This document shows, in pieces, positions 15,852 through 25,160 of a DNA stretch of 64,000 nt. This DNA is from an uncultured Pirellulaceae bacterium (GTDB lineage Bacteria; Planctomycetota; Planctomycetia; Pirellulales; Pirellulaceae). Location: NCBI GenBank assembly GCA_937929805.1, contig CALFUT010000024.1:26962-90961 (forward strand), written 5' to 3'. The notes under the pieces are model-generated. The model saw nothing but the letters and a program-made list of their open reading frames with translations. It was not told the origin of the DNA and ran no database searches. Made by a program: the position numbers and the translations under genes. The stretch's first letter is position 1; every line of letters starts with the position of its first letter.

Positions 15852-17444
15852 ATGCGATTAAAAATGAACGTGTTGGCGATCGCCGGGCAAGGAGGCCTTG
15901 TGGATACCCCGCTACTTTCGTCCAGTCATGGAATTCGACTGGCCGAGTTACTAAATAATGCGACCTTTATTGGGGTCGATGATGTGGTCGCAGCTTCATG
16001 CTGTGGTCATTGGACCGATTGTCAGCCAGACGATCTGTATGTCGCCATTGTCGGACCTGAATGCGATGGCCATGATTTTGCTCACGAGGCAATCCAACGT
16101 GGTGCCAGAGCGATCGTGACTGAGCGTTTGCTGGCCGTTGATTTCCCTCAGGTCATTGTGCCCGACACGCGGTTGGCTTACGGAAGCATCTGCCATGCGT
16201 TGGGCGGACAGCCTTGCGACCACCTGGTCACGATTGGCGTTTCGGGAACCGACGGCAAAACCGTGACGGCTCATTTGATCCGTTGCATTTTGACGGAAGC
16301 CGGAAAACAAACTGGGCTGACGTCTTCGATCGAAGTCAATCTTGGAGCCAAGCGGCAGGCAGTGCCGTCGTCCGACTTCAATGCTCCAACGCTGGCCAAC
16401 CAGTTGGCTCAAATGGCGATCAACGGATGCTCGCATGCCGTCGTGGAAGTCCCCAGTGAATCATTGGCTCAACATAGCATCGCCGGCGTCAACTTTGACG
16501 TGAGTGTGCTGACCAACATTCGTCGAGAAGGTGTCGGGGATACGGGCTCTTTTCGAAACTATCGCCGCGCTAACCTGCGTATGCTCGATAGCCTCAAGCC
16601 GAGCGGTTTAGCGATATTAAACTCGGACGATCCGGTGACCAACAGTTGCTTGGACAACATCGAAGTGCCTTTTCTGACGACTGCGATCAAACAGGAAGCC
16701 GAAATCTCCGCGAAGCTACTTGAACGGGCACGATCGGAGCAAACGTTTCTGCTAATTGCAGGCAACGAGTCAGTCCCGGTCAGGACTTCGATTATCGGTG
16801 ATCAGCACATTCGCAATTGCTTGGCGGCAGCAGCAACGGGACTCTCGCTGGGGATTGATTTGACCACCATTGCTGCCGGATTGGAAAAAGCCGGCCAGCT
16901 TCCAGGGCGACTGGAACGGGTTGAATGCGGTCAACCGTTTAGCGTTTGGGTTGATGCTGCCAGAACCGTGGGGCAGATCTCCAACGCATTGCGAACCGTT
17001 CGCCAAGTGACCTCTGGGCAAGTCTGGTGCATTTGTACGATTGACGACAATCAAACGCCCGAGCTTCGGCGACGACTGGGAGAAGTGATCGATCGTGCGG
17101 CTGATCAATCTGTGATTACTCGTGCGACGGTCGATTCGATGGTGGATTACGAACCCGTTCATCAGGTCTTGGATGGGTTTCGCAATCCGGGCGATGCGGA
17201 GTTAATCCCAGATCGCTTCAAGTCCATTGAATGGGTCCTGTCGAACGCAAAAACAGGGGACTCGGTATTGGTGACCGGTTGCGGAGAGCGACCGTTTGCA
17301 ATTCTGGGCGATGAAAACTGGACCGTTACCGACCGCGATGTCTGTCAAGCGTGGCTGTACGACCACGCCAGTTTGAAACCGGGCGATTTGATGGACGAGG
17401 CATCAAACAAGTCAGACATTTATCGAATGGATGACTATCGCTAA
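15852..17444 (+). CDS. Mur ligase family protein, MurE-like but atypical
   Basis: A 530-residue ATP-dependent ligase of the Mur family with the three-domain layout: an N-terminal UDP-substrate-like domain (about 1-110), a central ATPase with P-loop GVSGTDGKTVT near residue 130 and VLTNI near 220, and a C-terminal domain starting around GRLERVECGQPFSVWVDAA near 350. MurE enzymes that add diaminopimelate carry DNPR in the C-terminal domain. Here the region reads TIDDNQTPELRRR and that motif is absent, so the amino acid or even the substrate may differ. AGGAAG four bases before ATG 15852 supports this start. It stands alone, not in a division/cell-wall cluster. Confidence 0.75.
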   Translation: MRLKMNVLAIAGQGGLVDTPLLSSSHGIRLAELLNNATFIGVDDVVAASCCGHWTDCQPDDLYVAIVGPECDGHDFAHEAIQRGARAIVTERLLAVDFPQVIVPDTRLAYGSICHALGGQPCDHLVTIGVSGTDGKTVTAHLIRCILTEAGKQTGLTSSIEVNLGAKRQAVPSSDFNAPTLANQLAQMAINGCSHAVVEVPSESLAQHSIAGVNFDVSVLTNIRREGVGDTGSFRNYRRANLRMLDSLKPSGLAILNSDDPVTNSCLDNIEVPFLTTAIKQEAEISAKLLERARSEQTFLLIAGNESVPVRTSIIGDQHIRNCLAAAATGLSLGIDLTTIAAGLEKAGQLPGRLERVECGQPFSVWVDAARTVGQISNALRTVRQVTSGQVWCICTIDDNQTPELRRRLGEVIDRAADQSVITRATVDSMVDYEPVHQVLDGFRNPGDAELIPDRFKSIEWVLSNAKTGDSVLVTGCGERPFAILGDENWTVTDRDVCQAWLYDHASLKPGDLMDEASNKSDIYRMDDYR

Positions 17445-18150
17445 GCGATTGTTAGCATTGTTTGTAGGTTTGAGCTTTTTGCACCACCAACTCCTGCTTG
17501 GTTAGTCGTTTGCCAAAATGCAAACCAAAGTACGATTTTGGCGTTGGCTGTTAAAAAGTCTGGCGTCGGTCTAGCAACCAAAAACCAAGGCAAACTTTAT
17601 CGGCATATGCTTTCGATTTTCGATGCTCATGGAAATGACAGATTACCAACAGCGTATGCTCGAATTGTTTAACAACGATCCAGAAACGGGCGGCGTTTCG
17701 CCTAGCTAAACACGGTCGCCCGCGGCTTTTCGTTAAACGATTATCTAAAACAAGAACAGCGGGGCGAAAGCTAGATCGGCAAAGGGTGCCACTTTGCGAT
17801 TTTTCCTTGGGCGAAGCAGCAGCTTTCGAACGTGTGGCTGAGTTGCCGGGGCTGTTTCGACGAGAACGTGGAAAGTCTCAAACTAGAGTTTGCTAGCGTC
17901 ATAGAGTTTGGCTAATGAACTGTGGTTGCCGCGTTCCAAGGAAGTCTCTATACGTCTAGCTATAACAAGCCATTCAAGCTTGGTCGTGTGTGTCGGATTC
18001 GCGGGACTTCGACACAACCCTCCCTCCTGGGGGTAGAGCATACTACGTTTGCTGATTTTTGGTTTCTGGGTCAACCGAATCAGCGATAGCTCACGGCTGA
18101 GCTTCTGCTGTGCGTCGGGACGGGCAACTGTCCCGGCGCCAGTGACACAC
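17445..18150. other. Long intergenic region, possible gene remnants
   Basis: About 700 bp with no convincing gene. A 28-codon frame around 17625-17707 and a frame on the minus strand (17883-18152) are open, but neither has recognisable features. The region ends in a terminator-like hairpin at 18151, which would make sense if some short transcript is made here. Confidence 0.3.
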
Positions 18151-18187
18151 ACCGGACGCTACATCATTGTGGCGTTCGGTTTTTTTG
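18151..18187 (+). terminator. Rho-independent terminator-like hairpin
   Basis: ACCGGACGC at 18151-18159 pairs with GCGTTCGGT at 18172-18180 (one G-T pair), followed at once by a run of seven T. It reads in the rightward direction and lies about 700 bp beyond the end of the Mur ligase gene, so it may end a separate short transcript or a long 3' UTR. Confidence 0.5.
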
Positions 18188-18291
18188 TGCGCTTGGTTGT
18201 CGCGATTCTGTATCGATCCCGGATACACATGCTTCAAACGGACAGCGTTAGTTTCTCGATATCCCCGTTGTTGTTCATTGCAGTGTGTCGT

Positions 18292-18371
18292 CGGGAGGGC
18301 GAGGCTCCGTCCGAGCGGCGCGGAGCAAAAAAGCTCAACCATCCACATGGGGCGGACGGAGCCTTCCCGTC
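18292..18371. repeat. Family A palindromic repeat, single unit
   Basis: CGGGAGGGCGAGGCTCCG at the left is mirrored by CGGACGGAGCCT plus TCCCG at the right, around a core containing a short AGCAAAAAAGCT palindrome. It is the same family as 10331-11010 and 26781-26935, lying between the converging Mur ligase and ftsH genes. Confidence 0.85.
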
Positions 18372-18410
18372 CCAACATCGGTTTCATTCATCGAAAGTGG
18401 CGCTGTCCAA

Positions 18411-20480
18411 CTAATTGCTTGCCGCGCGGTCTTGGTCGTCCGAGTCAGGTTCAGGAATCACAGATCGATCGGGTTTGGAGGCCTTTGTTTCTGTCCCCGG
18501 TACCAGCATTGGGCCAGTTGAGTTTTCGTCCATGATGCGTTTGAGTTCCACAGAATCCACCGATTCCACTTCGATCAAGCGGTCCGTTAACGCAACCAGA
18601 GCCGGCTTGCGCTCTTGCAGCATCTTCCGGACGGCTTCCAGTGCATCGTCGATGATGCGAGAAACTTCGGCGTCGATCTCGTGTGCCGTTTTTTCGCTGT
18701 ACTGTCGTGCTCCCAGCGAGCCGCCTGAGCCAGACAGAAACGCACTGCTGCGGTCCTCGCGAAAATTGATTCGGCCAAGGCTGCTCATGCCGTACTGCAT
18801 GACCATTGCCCGAGCGATATCGGTGGCTCGTTCTAGGTCGTTGCTGGCTCCCGTGGAAATATCTTCGTAGATCAACTCCTCAGCCAACGTTCCCGCCAGC
18901 AGGATCTTCAACTGACTCTCCAATTCGCCTTGCGTCATCAGGTAACGATCGTCGGTCGGACGCTGCATCGTGTACCCGAGCGCTGCAAGGCCTCGTGGAA
19001 TGATTGAAACTTTGTGGACGGGATCCGTGTTCGGCAGACTATACGCAACCAGCGCGTGGCCGGCTTCGTGGTAAGCAACTCGATGCTTTTCGTCCTCGTT
19101 CATGACGCGTTGTTTTTTCTCAAGCCCGGCGGTCACTCGTTCGACGCCTTCGTTGAAGTTTTCCATCACGACGGTTGACTGGCCTCCGCGAGCCGCCAGC
19201 AGAGCCGCTTCGTTGACTAGGTTCGCCAATTCTGCTCCGCCAAATCCGGGACTGATTGAAGCGACGTGCTTCAAGTCAACGTTCGGGTCCAGTTTTACGT
19301 TTTTCACGTGGACTTTCAGAATGTCCTCGCGTCCTTTGACATCGGGGCGGTCGACCAGCACGTGGCGATCGAATCGGCCGGGACGCATTAGAGCTTGGTC
19401 GAGCGTTTCTGGGCGGTTGGTCGCTGCCATCACGATCACGCCACTGTTGGAGCTGAAGCCATCCATTTCCACAAGCAACGCGTTGAGCGTTTGTTCTCGT
19501 TCGTCATGACCGCCGACCGCGTTGCCGCCACGTGTTTTGCCCAACGCATCAAGTTCATCGATGAAGATAATGCACGGAGCTTTGGCTTCGGCGACTTGGA
19601 ACATGTCTCGCACACGAGCCGCTCCGACGCCGACAAACATTTCGACAAAGTCACTTCCTGATAGGCTGAAAAAGGGAACGCCTGCTTCTCCGGCAATCGC
19701 TTTCGCCAACAACGTCTTTCCTGTTCCGGGCGGTCCAACCAGCAGGACTCCACGAGGAATTCGGCCTCCAAGCTTTTGGTATTTTTCCGGATGCTGCAGG
19801 AAGTCAACGACTTCCTTGACTTCCTCGACCGCTTCTTCGATGCCAGCGACATCATCAAAACTGATTCCCAGATCCTCTTCGGCATGCAGTTTTCCTCGGC
19901 TTCTACCGAACTGCATCGGGCCACCGGAACCGCTTAGCTTTCGCATCATGTAGATGAACAGGCCAAAAATCAGCGCCGAAAATAGAAGCGGCATGGCGTA
20001 TTTTTCAAGCGTCGTCGGGCCTGGCTGGAATTCCCAGCTAATGTTGCTTTTGGTCAGCTGTTCCTGAAGGCTGGTGTTGATTGGGTCGCTGTTCGGTTTC
20101 TTGACGACAAACTGAACCGATTTTGTCGTCTCAGATCCGCTGGAGGAACCAAGTTCTCGAACCATGATTCTCCCGGTGATCGTACGGTCGGCGACTTTTA
20201 CGTCGGTAGGCCGGCTGTACTCGACCGATTTACCGTCTGGTTTGCGCGACGGCACGATTAGGCTGCCGGCGAATTCGTCATCGATGATTAGTTTGCCTCG
20301 ATCTGTATCCGAAAATCGAGTTGCCTCAAGCAAACTTTGGAACTCAGGAAACGTCAGCGTTCTCGATGGCTGATTCAGCAGCAGCAGACCGACAATGCCC
20401 AGCGAGGAAGCGATGATGACCGCGAACCAGACGGCGGAGCCACCTTTATTGTCAGCATTGCGTTTTTGTTGTTCGTCCAT
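18411..20480 (-). CDS. ftsH: ATP-dependent zinc metalloprotease FtsH
   Basis: A 689-residue membrane-anchored AAA+ protease that degrades unstable cytosolic and membrane proteins. The N-terminal transmembrane helix (about 17-36), a periplasmic domain, and a second helix (about 163-178) are followed by the AAA module with Walker A GPPGTGKT at 249-256, Walker [12 protein letters not shown] and the [12 protein letters not shown]. The zinc motif HEAGH lies near residue 470. The C-terminal tail is Asp/Pro/Ser-rich. ATG 20480 gives a normal FtsH N-terminus. The gene is monocistronic as far as the window shows. Confidence 0.96.
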   Translation of the reverse strand: MDEQQKRNADNKGGSAVWFAVIIASSLGIVGLLLLNQPSRTLTFPEFQSLLEATRFSDTDRGKLIIDDEFAGSLIVPSRKPDGKSVEYSRPTDVKVADRTITGRIMVRELGSSSGSETTKSVQFVVKKPNSDPINTSLQEQLTKSNISWEFQPGPTTLEKYAMPLLFSALIFGLFIYMMRKLSGSGGPMQFGRSRGKLHAEEDLGISFDDVAGIEEAVEEVKEVVDFLQHPEKYQKLGGRIPRGVLLVGPPGTGKTLLAKAIAGEAGVPFFSLSGSDFVEMFVGVGAARVRDMFQVAEAKAPCIIFIDELDALGKTRGGNAVGGHDEREQTLNALLVEMDGFSSNSGVIVMAATNRPETLDQALMRPGRFDRHVLVDRPDVKGREDILKVHVKNVKLDPNVDLKHVASISPGFGGAELANLVNEAALLAARGGQSTVVMENFNEGVERVTAGLEKKQRVMNEDEKHRVAYHEAGHALVAYSLPNTDPVHKVSIIPRGLAALGYTMQRPTDDRYLMTQGELESQLKILLAGTLAEELIYEDISTGASNDLERATDIARAMVMQYGMSSLGRINFREDRSSAFLSGSGGSLGARQYSEKTAHEIDAEVSRIIDDALEAVRKMLQERKPALVALTDRLIEVESVDSVELKRIMDENSTGPMLVPGTETKASKPDRSVIPEPDSDDQDRAASN

Positions 20481-21110
20481 TGTCGAATCCTCGTTCTTTA
20501 TACGGAAAGCTGCGTTAGCGAGTTTCTGGGCCGGTCTGACTCCTCACCGAAACGATCAGACCGATTTCTGGCAAACGCCGGTTACTTTGACAAAAGCCAC
20601 GCAGCGACGTTGAGCAAATGCAACTTCGTTGACAGGCGGTTCGCCAAAGGGGCCATTGTATGCGGCTCCAAAGAGTACGCATGTCGTGCGCCAAAAGGGC
20701 ATAACCTCACACAATTTGCCCGAATTGAGCTCTCGCGAGAGAATTGCCACGCTTCAATCACACCGATTTGGCCAAGATCAGAATCGTACCCGGCAATAAC
20801 CGCCGATTCCAGTGTGCGCCGCGGTTCACCTTGCTCTAAAAACCGGCGATTTCTACAATCTGCACTCGTAATACGTGCTACGCTCGAAACATTCGGCCTA
20901 TCAGCGACGGTCTTGCGTGGCTTCCGTTGAGCCCACGCGGCCGTTGCGTTTGCGGCGAGGGTCGTCGCCGAATCCGAATCCCCTGTTGCATTTTGGCAAC
21001 ATTCGAAAGCGGATCTCCGCCGAGCAACCTTTCGTCGCCCTAGTTGTGGTTGGGATCGATCGCGAACCGCTTTGAACGCAGCACGTTAAAATTCACTTTG
21101 AACGGACCGT
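20481..21110. other. Divergent intergenic region between ftsH and dxr
   Basis: About 630 bp that must contain the promoters of both genes. No repeat family, RNA gene or convincing protein-coding frame is visible. Confidence 0.35.
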
Positions 21111-22265
21111 ATGACCCGCCCAAAAAACATTGCCATCCTAGGATCGACCGGCAGTATCGGCTGCAGCGCGCTTGATGTGGTACGCGCGGTGGAGGGCTTG
21201 AATGTGGTCGGGCTCTCGGGGCATTCGCAAATCGATTTGCTGGCGGCTCAGGCCGATGAGTTCAAACCAGATTGGGTGGTTGGCACCGATCCAAATAAGG
21301 CAGGCACGTTCCCGGATTGCTCACAAAAGAGTTGGGACTTTCATGCGGGTGACGAATCGCTGGGCAAGTTGGCCTCCGGCAGCGACATCGACATCGTGCT
21401 GGCGGCGATCGTTGGCATCGCAGGTTTGCCGTCGGCTTGGTCGGCCATCGATGCGGGCAAGACCCTTGCGTTGGCTAACAAAGAAACGATGGTCGTGGCC
21501 GGTCAGCAATTGGCTCGCCGCGCGACAGAAACGGGTGCTCAGATTCTGCCGGTCGATAGCGAACACAGCGCGATCTTTCAGGCGATGCAGGCCGGCAATG
21601 CCAACGAAGTAAGTCGTATCATCCTGACAGCCAGCGGCGGGCCGTTTCGAGACTTCACGACCGAGCAGATGAAAACGGTCACCGTGGAACAGGCGCTCGA
21701 TCATCCGACGTGGAACATGGGGAAGAAGAACTCGATTGATTCGGCCACCATGATGAATAAGGCCTTGGAGATCATCGAGGCGCGTTGGCTGTTCGACATT
21801 CCGGCGTCGAAAATTGAGGTCGTGGTTCATCCGCAATCGATCATTCACTCGATCGTGGAATTCACCGACGGGTCATCGATCGCTCAGTTGAGCCCTCCCG
21901 ACATGAAGCTGCCCATCCAATATGCTTTCACTTGGCCGCAGCGGGTTCCGGGGCCGTCGCCCAAGCTAGACTTGACTTCGGCGGTCACGATGGAGTTGTT
22001 GCCGCCCGATTTCGAACGGTTCCCAGCTTTAGAACTGGGATTTGAGGTGGCTCGATTTGGCGGAACGGCGGGTGCCGTGATGAACGCGGCCAACGAGTCT
22101 GCCGTAGAAGCTTTTTTGAACAATGAGATTTCTTTCGACGACATCGCGACGGCATGTCGCCAGATCGTCGAACAACATAATTTTGATCCCAACCCGACGC
22201 TGGACGATTTGTTCGCCGCCGACGCTTGGGCTCGTCAGGAGATGTCGCGGTGGATGTTTGCGTGA
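21111..22265 (+). CDS. dxr: 1-deoxy-D-xylulose 5-phosphate reductoisomerase
   Basis: Dxr converts DXP to 2-C-methyl-D-erythritol 4-phosphate with NADPH, the committed step of the MEP isoprenoid pathway. The 384-residue protein has the NADPH-binding ILGSTGSIG at residues about 9-17, the metal-binding PVDSEHSAIFQ near 145-155, the flexible-loop region HPTWNMGKKNSIDSA, and NKALEIIEARWLF. ATG 21111 starts the standard N-terminus. The rseP frame begins before the dxr stop or just after it, so the two are co-transcribed, an arrangement common in bacteria. Confidence 0.96.
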   Translation: MTRPKNIAILGSTGSIGCSALDVVRAVEGLNVVGLSGHSQIDLLAAQADEFKPDWVVGTDPNKAGTFPDCSQKSWDFHAGDESLGKLASGSDIDIVLAAIVGIAGLPSAWSAIDAGKTLALANKETMVVAGQQLARRATETGAQILPVDSEHSAIFQAMQAGNANEVSRIILTASGGPFRDFTTEQMKTVTVEQALDHPTWNMGKKNSIDSATMMNKALEIIEARWLFDIPASKIEVVVHPQSIIHSIVEFTDGSSIAQLSPPDMKLPIQYAFTWPQRVPGPSPKLDLTSAVTMELLPPDFERFPALELGFEVARFGGTAGAVMNAANESAVEAFLNNEISFDDIATACRQIVEQHNFDPNPTLDDLFAADAWARQEMSRWMFA

Positions 22266-22297
22266 TCGAAAACGGACTCAATTTGGCTCATGGTTTG

Positions 22298-24421
22298 ATG
22301 CTGGCCAACATGCTGAGTTTTTGGCTGGATCCGAGTAACTTGTTCGCGATTTTCAAGGTCGTGCTGGGGCTGGGTGCCGTTATCTTTGTGCACGAGCTGG
22401 GACACTTTCTGCTGGCCAAGGCTTGCGGAGTCAAGTGCGATAAGTTCTACGTTGGCTTTGATGCGTTCGATATCAAGATCGGCGACCGAGTCATCATTCC
22501 GCGCCGGCTGGTTCACTGGACATGGGGCGAAACCGAGTACGGGATCGGCATCCTGCCATTTGGCGGATACGTGAAGATGCTGGGGCAGGACGACAACCCC
22601 GGGAATCTTGAGGAGGAAGTTCGCAAGTCGATGAAGGATGGCGAGGCATCGGTGTCGTCTGCGTTGACGCCCGAAGGTTTGGTCGATCGCACCAAGATCG
22701 ATCCTCGCAGCTATTTGGCCAAATCCGTACCTCAAAGGATGGCAATCATCTCGGCGGGAGTCATTTTCAACCTGATCTTCGCCGTTCTATTCGCCGCGAT
22801 TGCGTTTCGCTCTGGCGTTGATTTTCCTCCGCCCAAAGTTGGTAACGTGATTGGCGGTGGACCGGCATGGGAACAGAACCTTGCTGGCGCGACGTTCGAA
22901 AAAGTCGGTGACAAAGACGTGAGCGGCTACTTTTCGTATACCGATCTGGCTCAAGAAATTGGCCTGCATGGTGGCGAGAAACCGATCGCCATTCAAGTTC
23001 GTCGTCCGGGTGCTTCCGAATCAACCAAGCTTGAGGTGACCCCCAAAGCAGGTTTCATGCGCCAGGCCAAAGATATCGCCCTGCTGGGATTTACATCGCG
23101 GCTTCAGCCCGTGATTGGCGAGACGGGGCCGGGCAAAAACACGCCGGCCGGCAATGCGAAGCCAGAAATAAAGGCGGGGGATCGCATTGTTGAAATCGAT
23201 GGCCAAAAAATCGAAACCGATCTGGACGTGTTTCGTGTTTTGGCGACCAATGCGGATCGTGAAGTCGAATTCGTCCTAGAACGATCTGCCGAAGGATCGG
23301 ATTCAGACGATGATTCATCGGGCGAGCAAATCACGACCAAGGTTGCTCCTAACCCAATGCGTGTTTTTGGCTTCACGATTGAGTGGCTGTCAATTTCGAA
23401 TATTCAAAAGGGGTCTCCGGCTGAGGCCGCGGGGCTGCAAGTTGGCGACGAAATCGTTTCGATTGACGGAGAACCTCGAGGTGATCTGCTGACGCTTGAA
23501 GAGCGGATGATTCGCATCGCGCGTGAGGGTGGAAAATCTGAGTTGGAGGTCAATCGCGATGGTGAAACGCTGACGATTTCTGTTTCTCCGACCCTGCCCA
23601 GCGTGTTGGCTCGAGTTGGCCCGAACACTGCGTTGGCTATCAACGCTTTGGGTGTCGCGATTCCTCAATCATTAAAAGTTGAAACGGTGGATGCGGAATC
23701 GGATGCCGGAAAAGCGGGTTTGGTGGTCGGCGATGAACTCGTTTCGGCAGAATACCTATTGAATGAGCAGCAAGTGAACGACGAGCGATATAAGTTTCTT
23801 GCTCGTGATCCGTTTGTCAACTTTGTGGATGACGACACCAGTTGGGGCGAGGTGAATCAGCTGTACCAAAGCTTGACGCCGGGTTCAAAACTGAAACTGG
23901 AAGTTCGACGTGGATCGGAGCGAATGCCGATCACGATCGCCACTTCGGCTTCGCCCGATTACTTCCGGCACGTTCGAGGAATCCCGCTGAAGGAACTTAG
24001 TGAACACTACGAATCGGAATCGTGGAGCGATGCGTTCTATTACGGTTCGAAACAGGTTTGGCGAGACGGAACGCGCGTGCTGAAAACGTTCGGGAAATTG
24101 ATTAGCGGAAAAATCTCACCGAAAAACTTGGGAGGTCCGGGCACGATCGCTGTCGTGGCGACGTCGGAGGCGTCTGAAGGCACCTCTCGTTTGTTGCTGT
24201 TCTTGACTTTCCTAAGTGCGAACCTCGCGGTCGTGAACTTCCTGCCAATTCCGGTGCTGGATGGTGGCCACATGCTGTTTCTGGCGTACGAGGGAATCTT
24301 CCGACGGCCAGTCAACGAAAAAACTCAAGCTTTGCTGACCTACGTCGGTCTGGCGATGATTCTGACGTTGATGATTTTCGTCGTTTGCCTCGACGCCACG
24401 CGTATCTACGGTTTGTTCTAA
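22298..24421 (+). CDS. rseP: RIP metalloprotease RseP (site-2 protease), enlarged
   Basis: An intramembrane zinc protease that cuts membrane-tethered regulators. HELGH within FVHELGHFLLAK lies in the first membrane helix, and the second metal-site motif is NFLPIPVLDGGHMLF near the C-terminus. Between them are four PDZ-like segments, seen for example as IQKGSPAEAAGLQVGDEIVS and DAGKAGLVVGDELVS. At about 707 residues the protein is far larger than the roughly 450-residue E. coli form with two PDZ domains. I chose ATG 22298, after the dxr stop; a frame upstream from 22226 overlaps dxr, and ATG 22310 is also possible. It follows dxr in one operon. Confidence 0.92.
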   Translation: MLANMLSFWLDPSNLFAIFKVVLGLGAVIFVHELGHFLLAKACGVKCDKFYVGFDAFDIKIGDRVIIPRRLVHWTWGETEYGIGILPFGGYVKMLGQDDNPGNLEEEVRKSMKDGEASVSSALTPEGLVDRTKIDPRSYLAKSVPQRMAIISAGVIFNLIFAVLFAAIAFRSGVDFPPPKVGNVIGGGPAWEQNLAGATFEKVGDKDVSGYFSYTDLAQEIGLHGGEKPIAIQVRRPGASESTKLEVTPKAGFMRQAKDIALLGFTSRLQPVIGETGPGKNTPAGNAKPEIKAGDRIVEIDGQKIETDLDVFRVLATNADREVEFVLERSAEGSDSDDDSSGEQITTKVAPNPMRVFGFTIEWLSISNIQKGSPAEAAGLQVGDEIVSIDGEPRGDLLTLEERMIRIAREGGKSELEVNRDGETLTISVSPTLPSVLARVGPNTALAINALGVAIPQSLKVETVDAESDAGKAGLVVGDELVSAEYLLNEQQVNDERYKFLARDPFVNFVDDDTSWGEVNQLYQSLTPGSKLKLEVRRGSERMPITIATSASPDYFRHVRGIPLKELSEHYESESWSDAFYYGSKQVWRDGTRVLKTFGKLISGKISPKNLGGPGTIAVVATSEASEGTSRLLLFLTFLSANLAVVNFLPIPVLDGGHMLFLAYEGIFRRPVNEKTQALLTYVGLAMILTLMIFVVCLDATRIYGLF

Positions 24422-24529
24422 ACATTTCGCTTAGCTAAACGATTCCGTCGATACAGGGGCTTCGCAGCCCACGCTCGTTTGGCTCATTTTCATCGGCGCG
24501 AAATTCGTTATCATCTGGGGAAACGATGT

Positions 24530-24543
24530 ACTCAAATTTGAGT
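24530..24543. promoter_or_regulatory. Perfect 14-bp palindrome, possible operator
   Basis: ACTCAAATTTGAGT is a perfect inverted repeat 25 bp before the start of the DUF3127 gene, itself bracketed by GGGGAAA and TATCCCC. It could be a dimeric repressor site near the promoter or part of a leader structure. There is no other support. Confidence 0.3.
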
Positions 24544-24568
24544 CAGATTTATCCCCGGAAAAGATGCG

Positions 24569-24955
24569 ATGAGCGAATCAAAAGTAAGCGGCAAAGTTCA
24601 CCTTGTTGAAGAAACCAAGACCTACGGCCAAAAAGGCTTCCAAAAGCGGTTGGTCGTGTTGGAACAGCAAGATGGTCGATTTAGCAACTTCATTCCCCTT
24701 GAGTTCACTCGGGATGCCTGTTCGATCGCCGACGACATGAACGTGGGTGACGAAGTCGAAGTCAGCTACAAATTGTCGGGCCGTAAATGGCAGCGTGACC
24801 CTCAGAGCGAAGTGAAGTACTTTCTGTCTGCCGAAGCGATCAGCTTCAAAGTCCTTTCGGGCGGTGGTAACGACGGCATGGATCAGTCGGTGCCTGAAAA
24901 CGCGAACGACGCCTTCGCCGACGCTTCTTACGACGAGAACGACATTCCGTTTTAA
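24569..24955 (+). CDS. DUF3127 family, OB-fold/SSB-like protein
   Basis: A 128-residue cytosolic protein. Its core, about residues 5-95, follows the DUF3127 pattern (GKVHLVEETKTYGQKGFQKR, then FIPLEFTRD and the DEVEVSYKLSGRKW strand), a family predicted to be related to single-stranded DNA-binding OB folds. The C-terminus is acidic and ends in DENDIPF, strikingly like the conserved acidic tail of SSB (DDDIPF) that recruits repair proteins. This supports a DNA-associated role, though experiments for the family are not known to me. GGAAAAG precedes ATG 24569. Confidence 0.85.
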   Translation: MSESKVSGKVHLVEETKTYGQKGFQKRLVVLEQQDGRFSNFIPLEFTRDACSIADDMNVGDEVEVSYKLSGRKWQRDPQSEVKYFLSAEAISFKVLSGGGNDGMDQSVPENANDAFADASYDENDIPF

Positions 24956-25160
24956 GAACAGTGTTCAGAACGCAGAGCTCAGTGTTCAGTTCCCATAGGC
25001 AACACGCTAGGATCGCCGGCCGGTCTGTCTTCAGGTGAGCCTAGAAATGCAGCTTTGAGTGCCGAGTGCTGAACGATCAGCAGCGGCGGTACGCAAACAC
25101 CGAACACCGAATCCGCAACCCTATTCCGAATTCCCACTTCCGCACTCCGCATTCGAAAAC
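24956..25160. other. Low-complexity spacer with short imperfect repeats
   Basis: The gap contains recurring short words such as CAGTGTTCAG, CGAACACCGAA and CCGCACTCCGCATTC. It looks like slippage-derived simple sequence, not coding DNA, and it lies directly upstream of purH. Confidence 0.5.

Noticed and set aside
17431..17505. 24-codon hydrophobic leader-like frame overlapping the Mur ligase stop
   Set aside because: Too short, no ribosome site, and overlaps the end of a real gene.
17883..18152. 89-codon frame on the minus strand
   Set aside because: Composition and lack of any motif or ribosome site do not support a gene; it could at most be a remnant.
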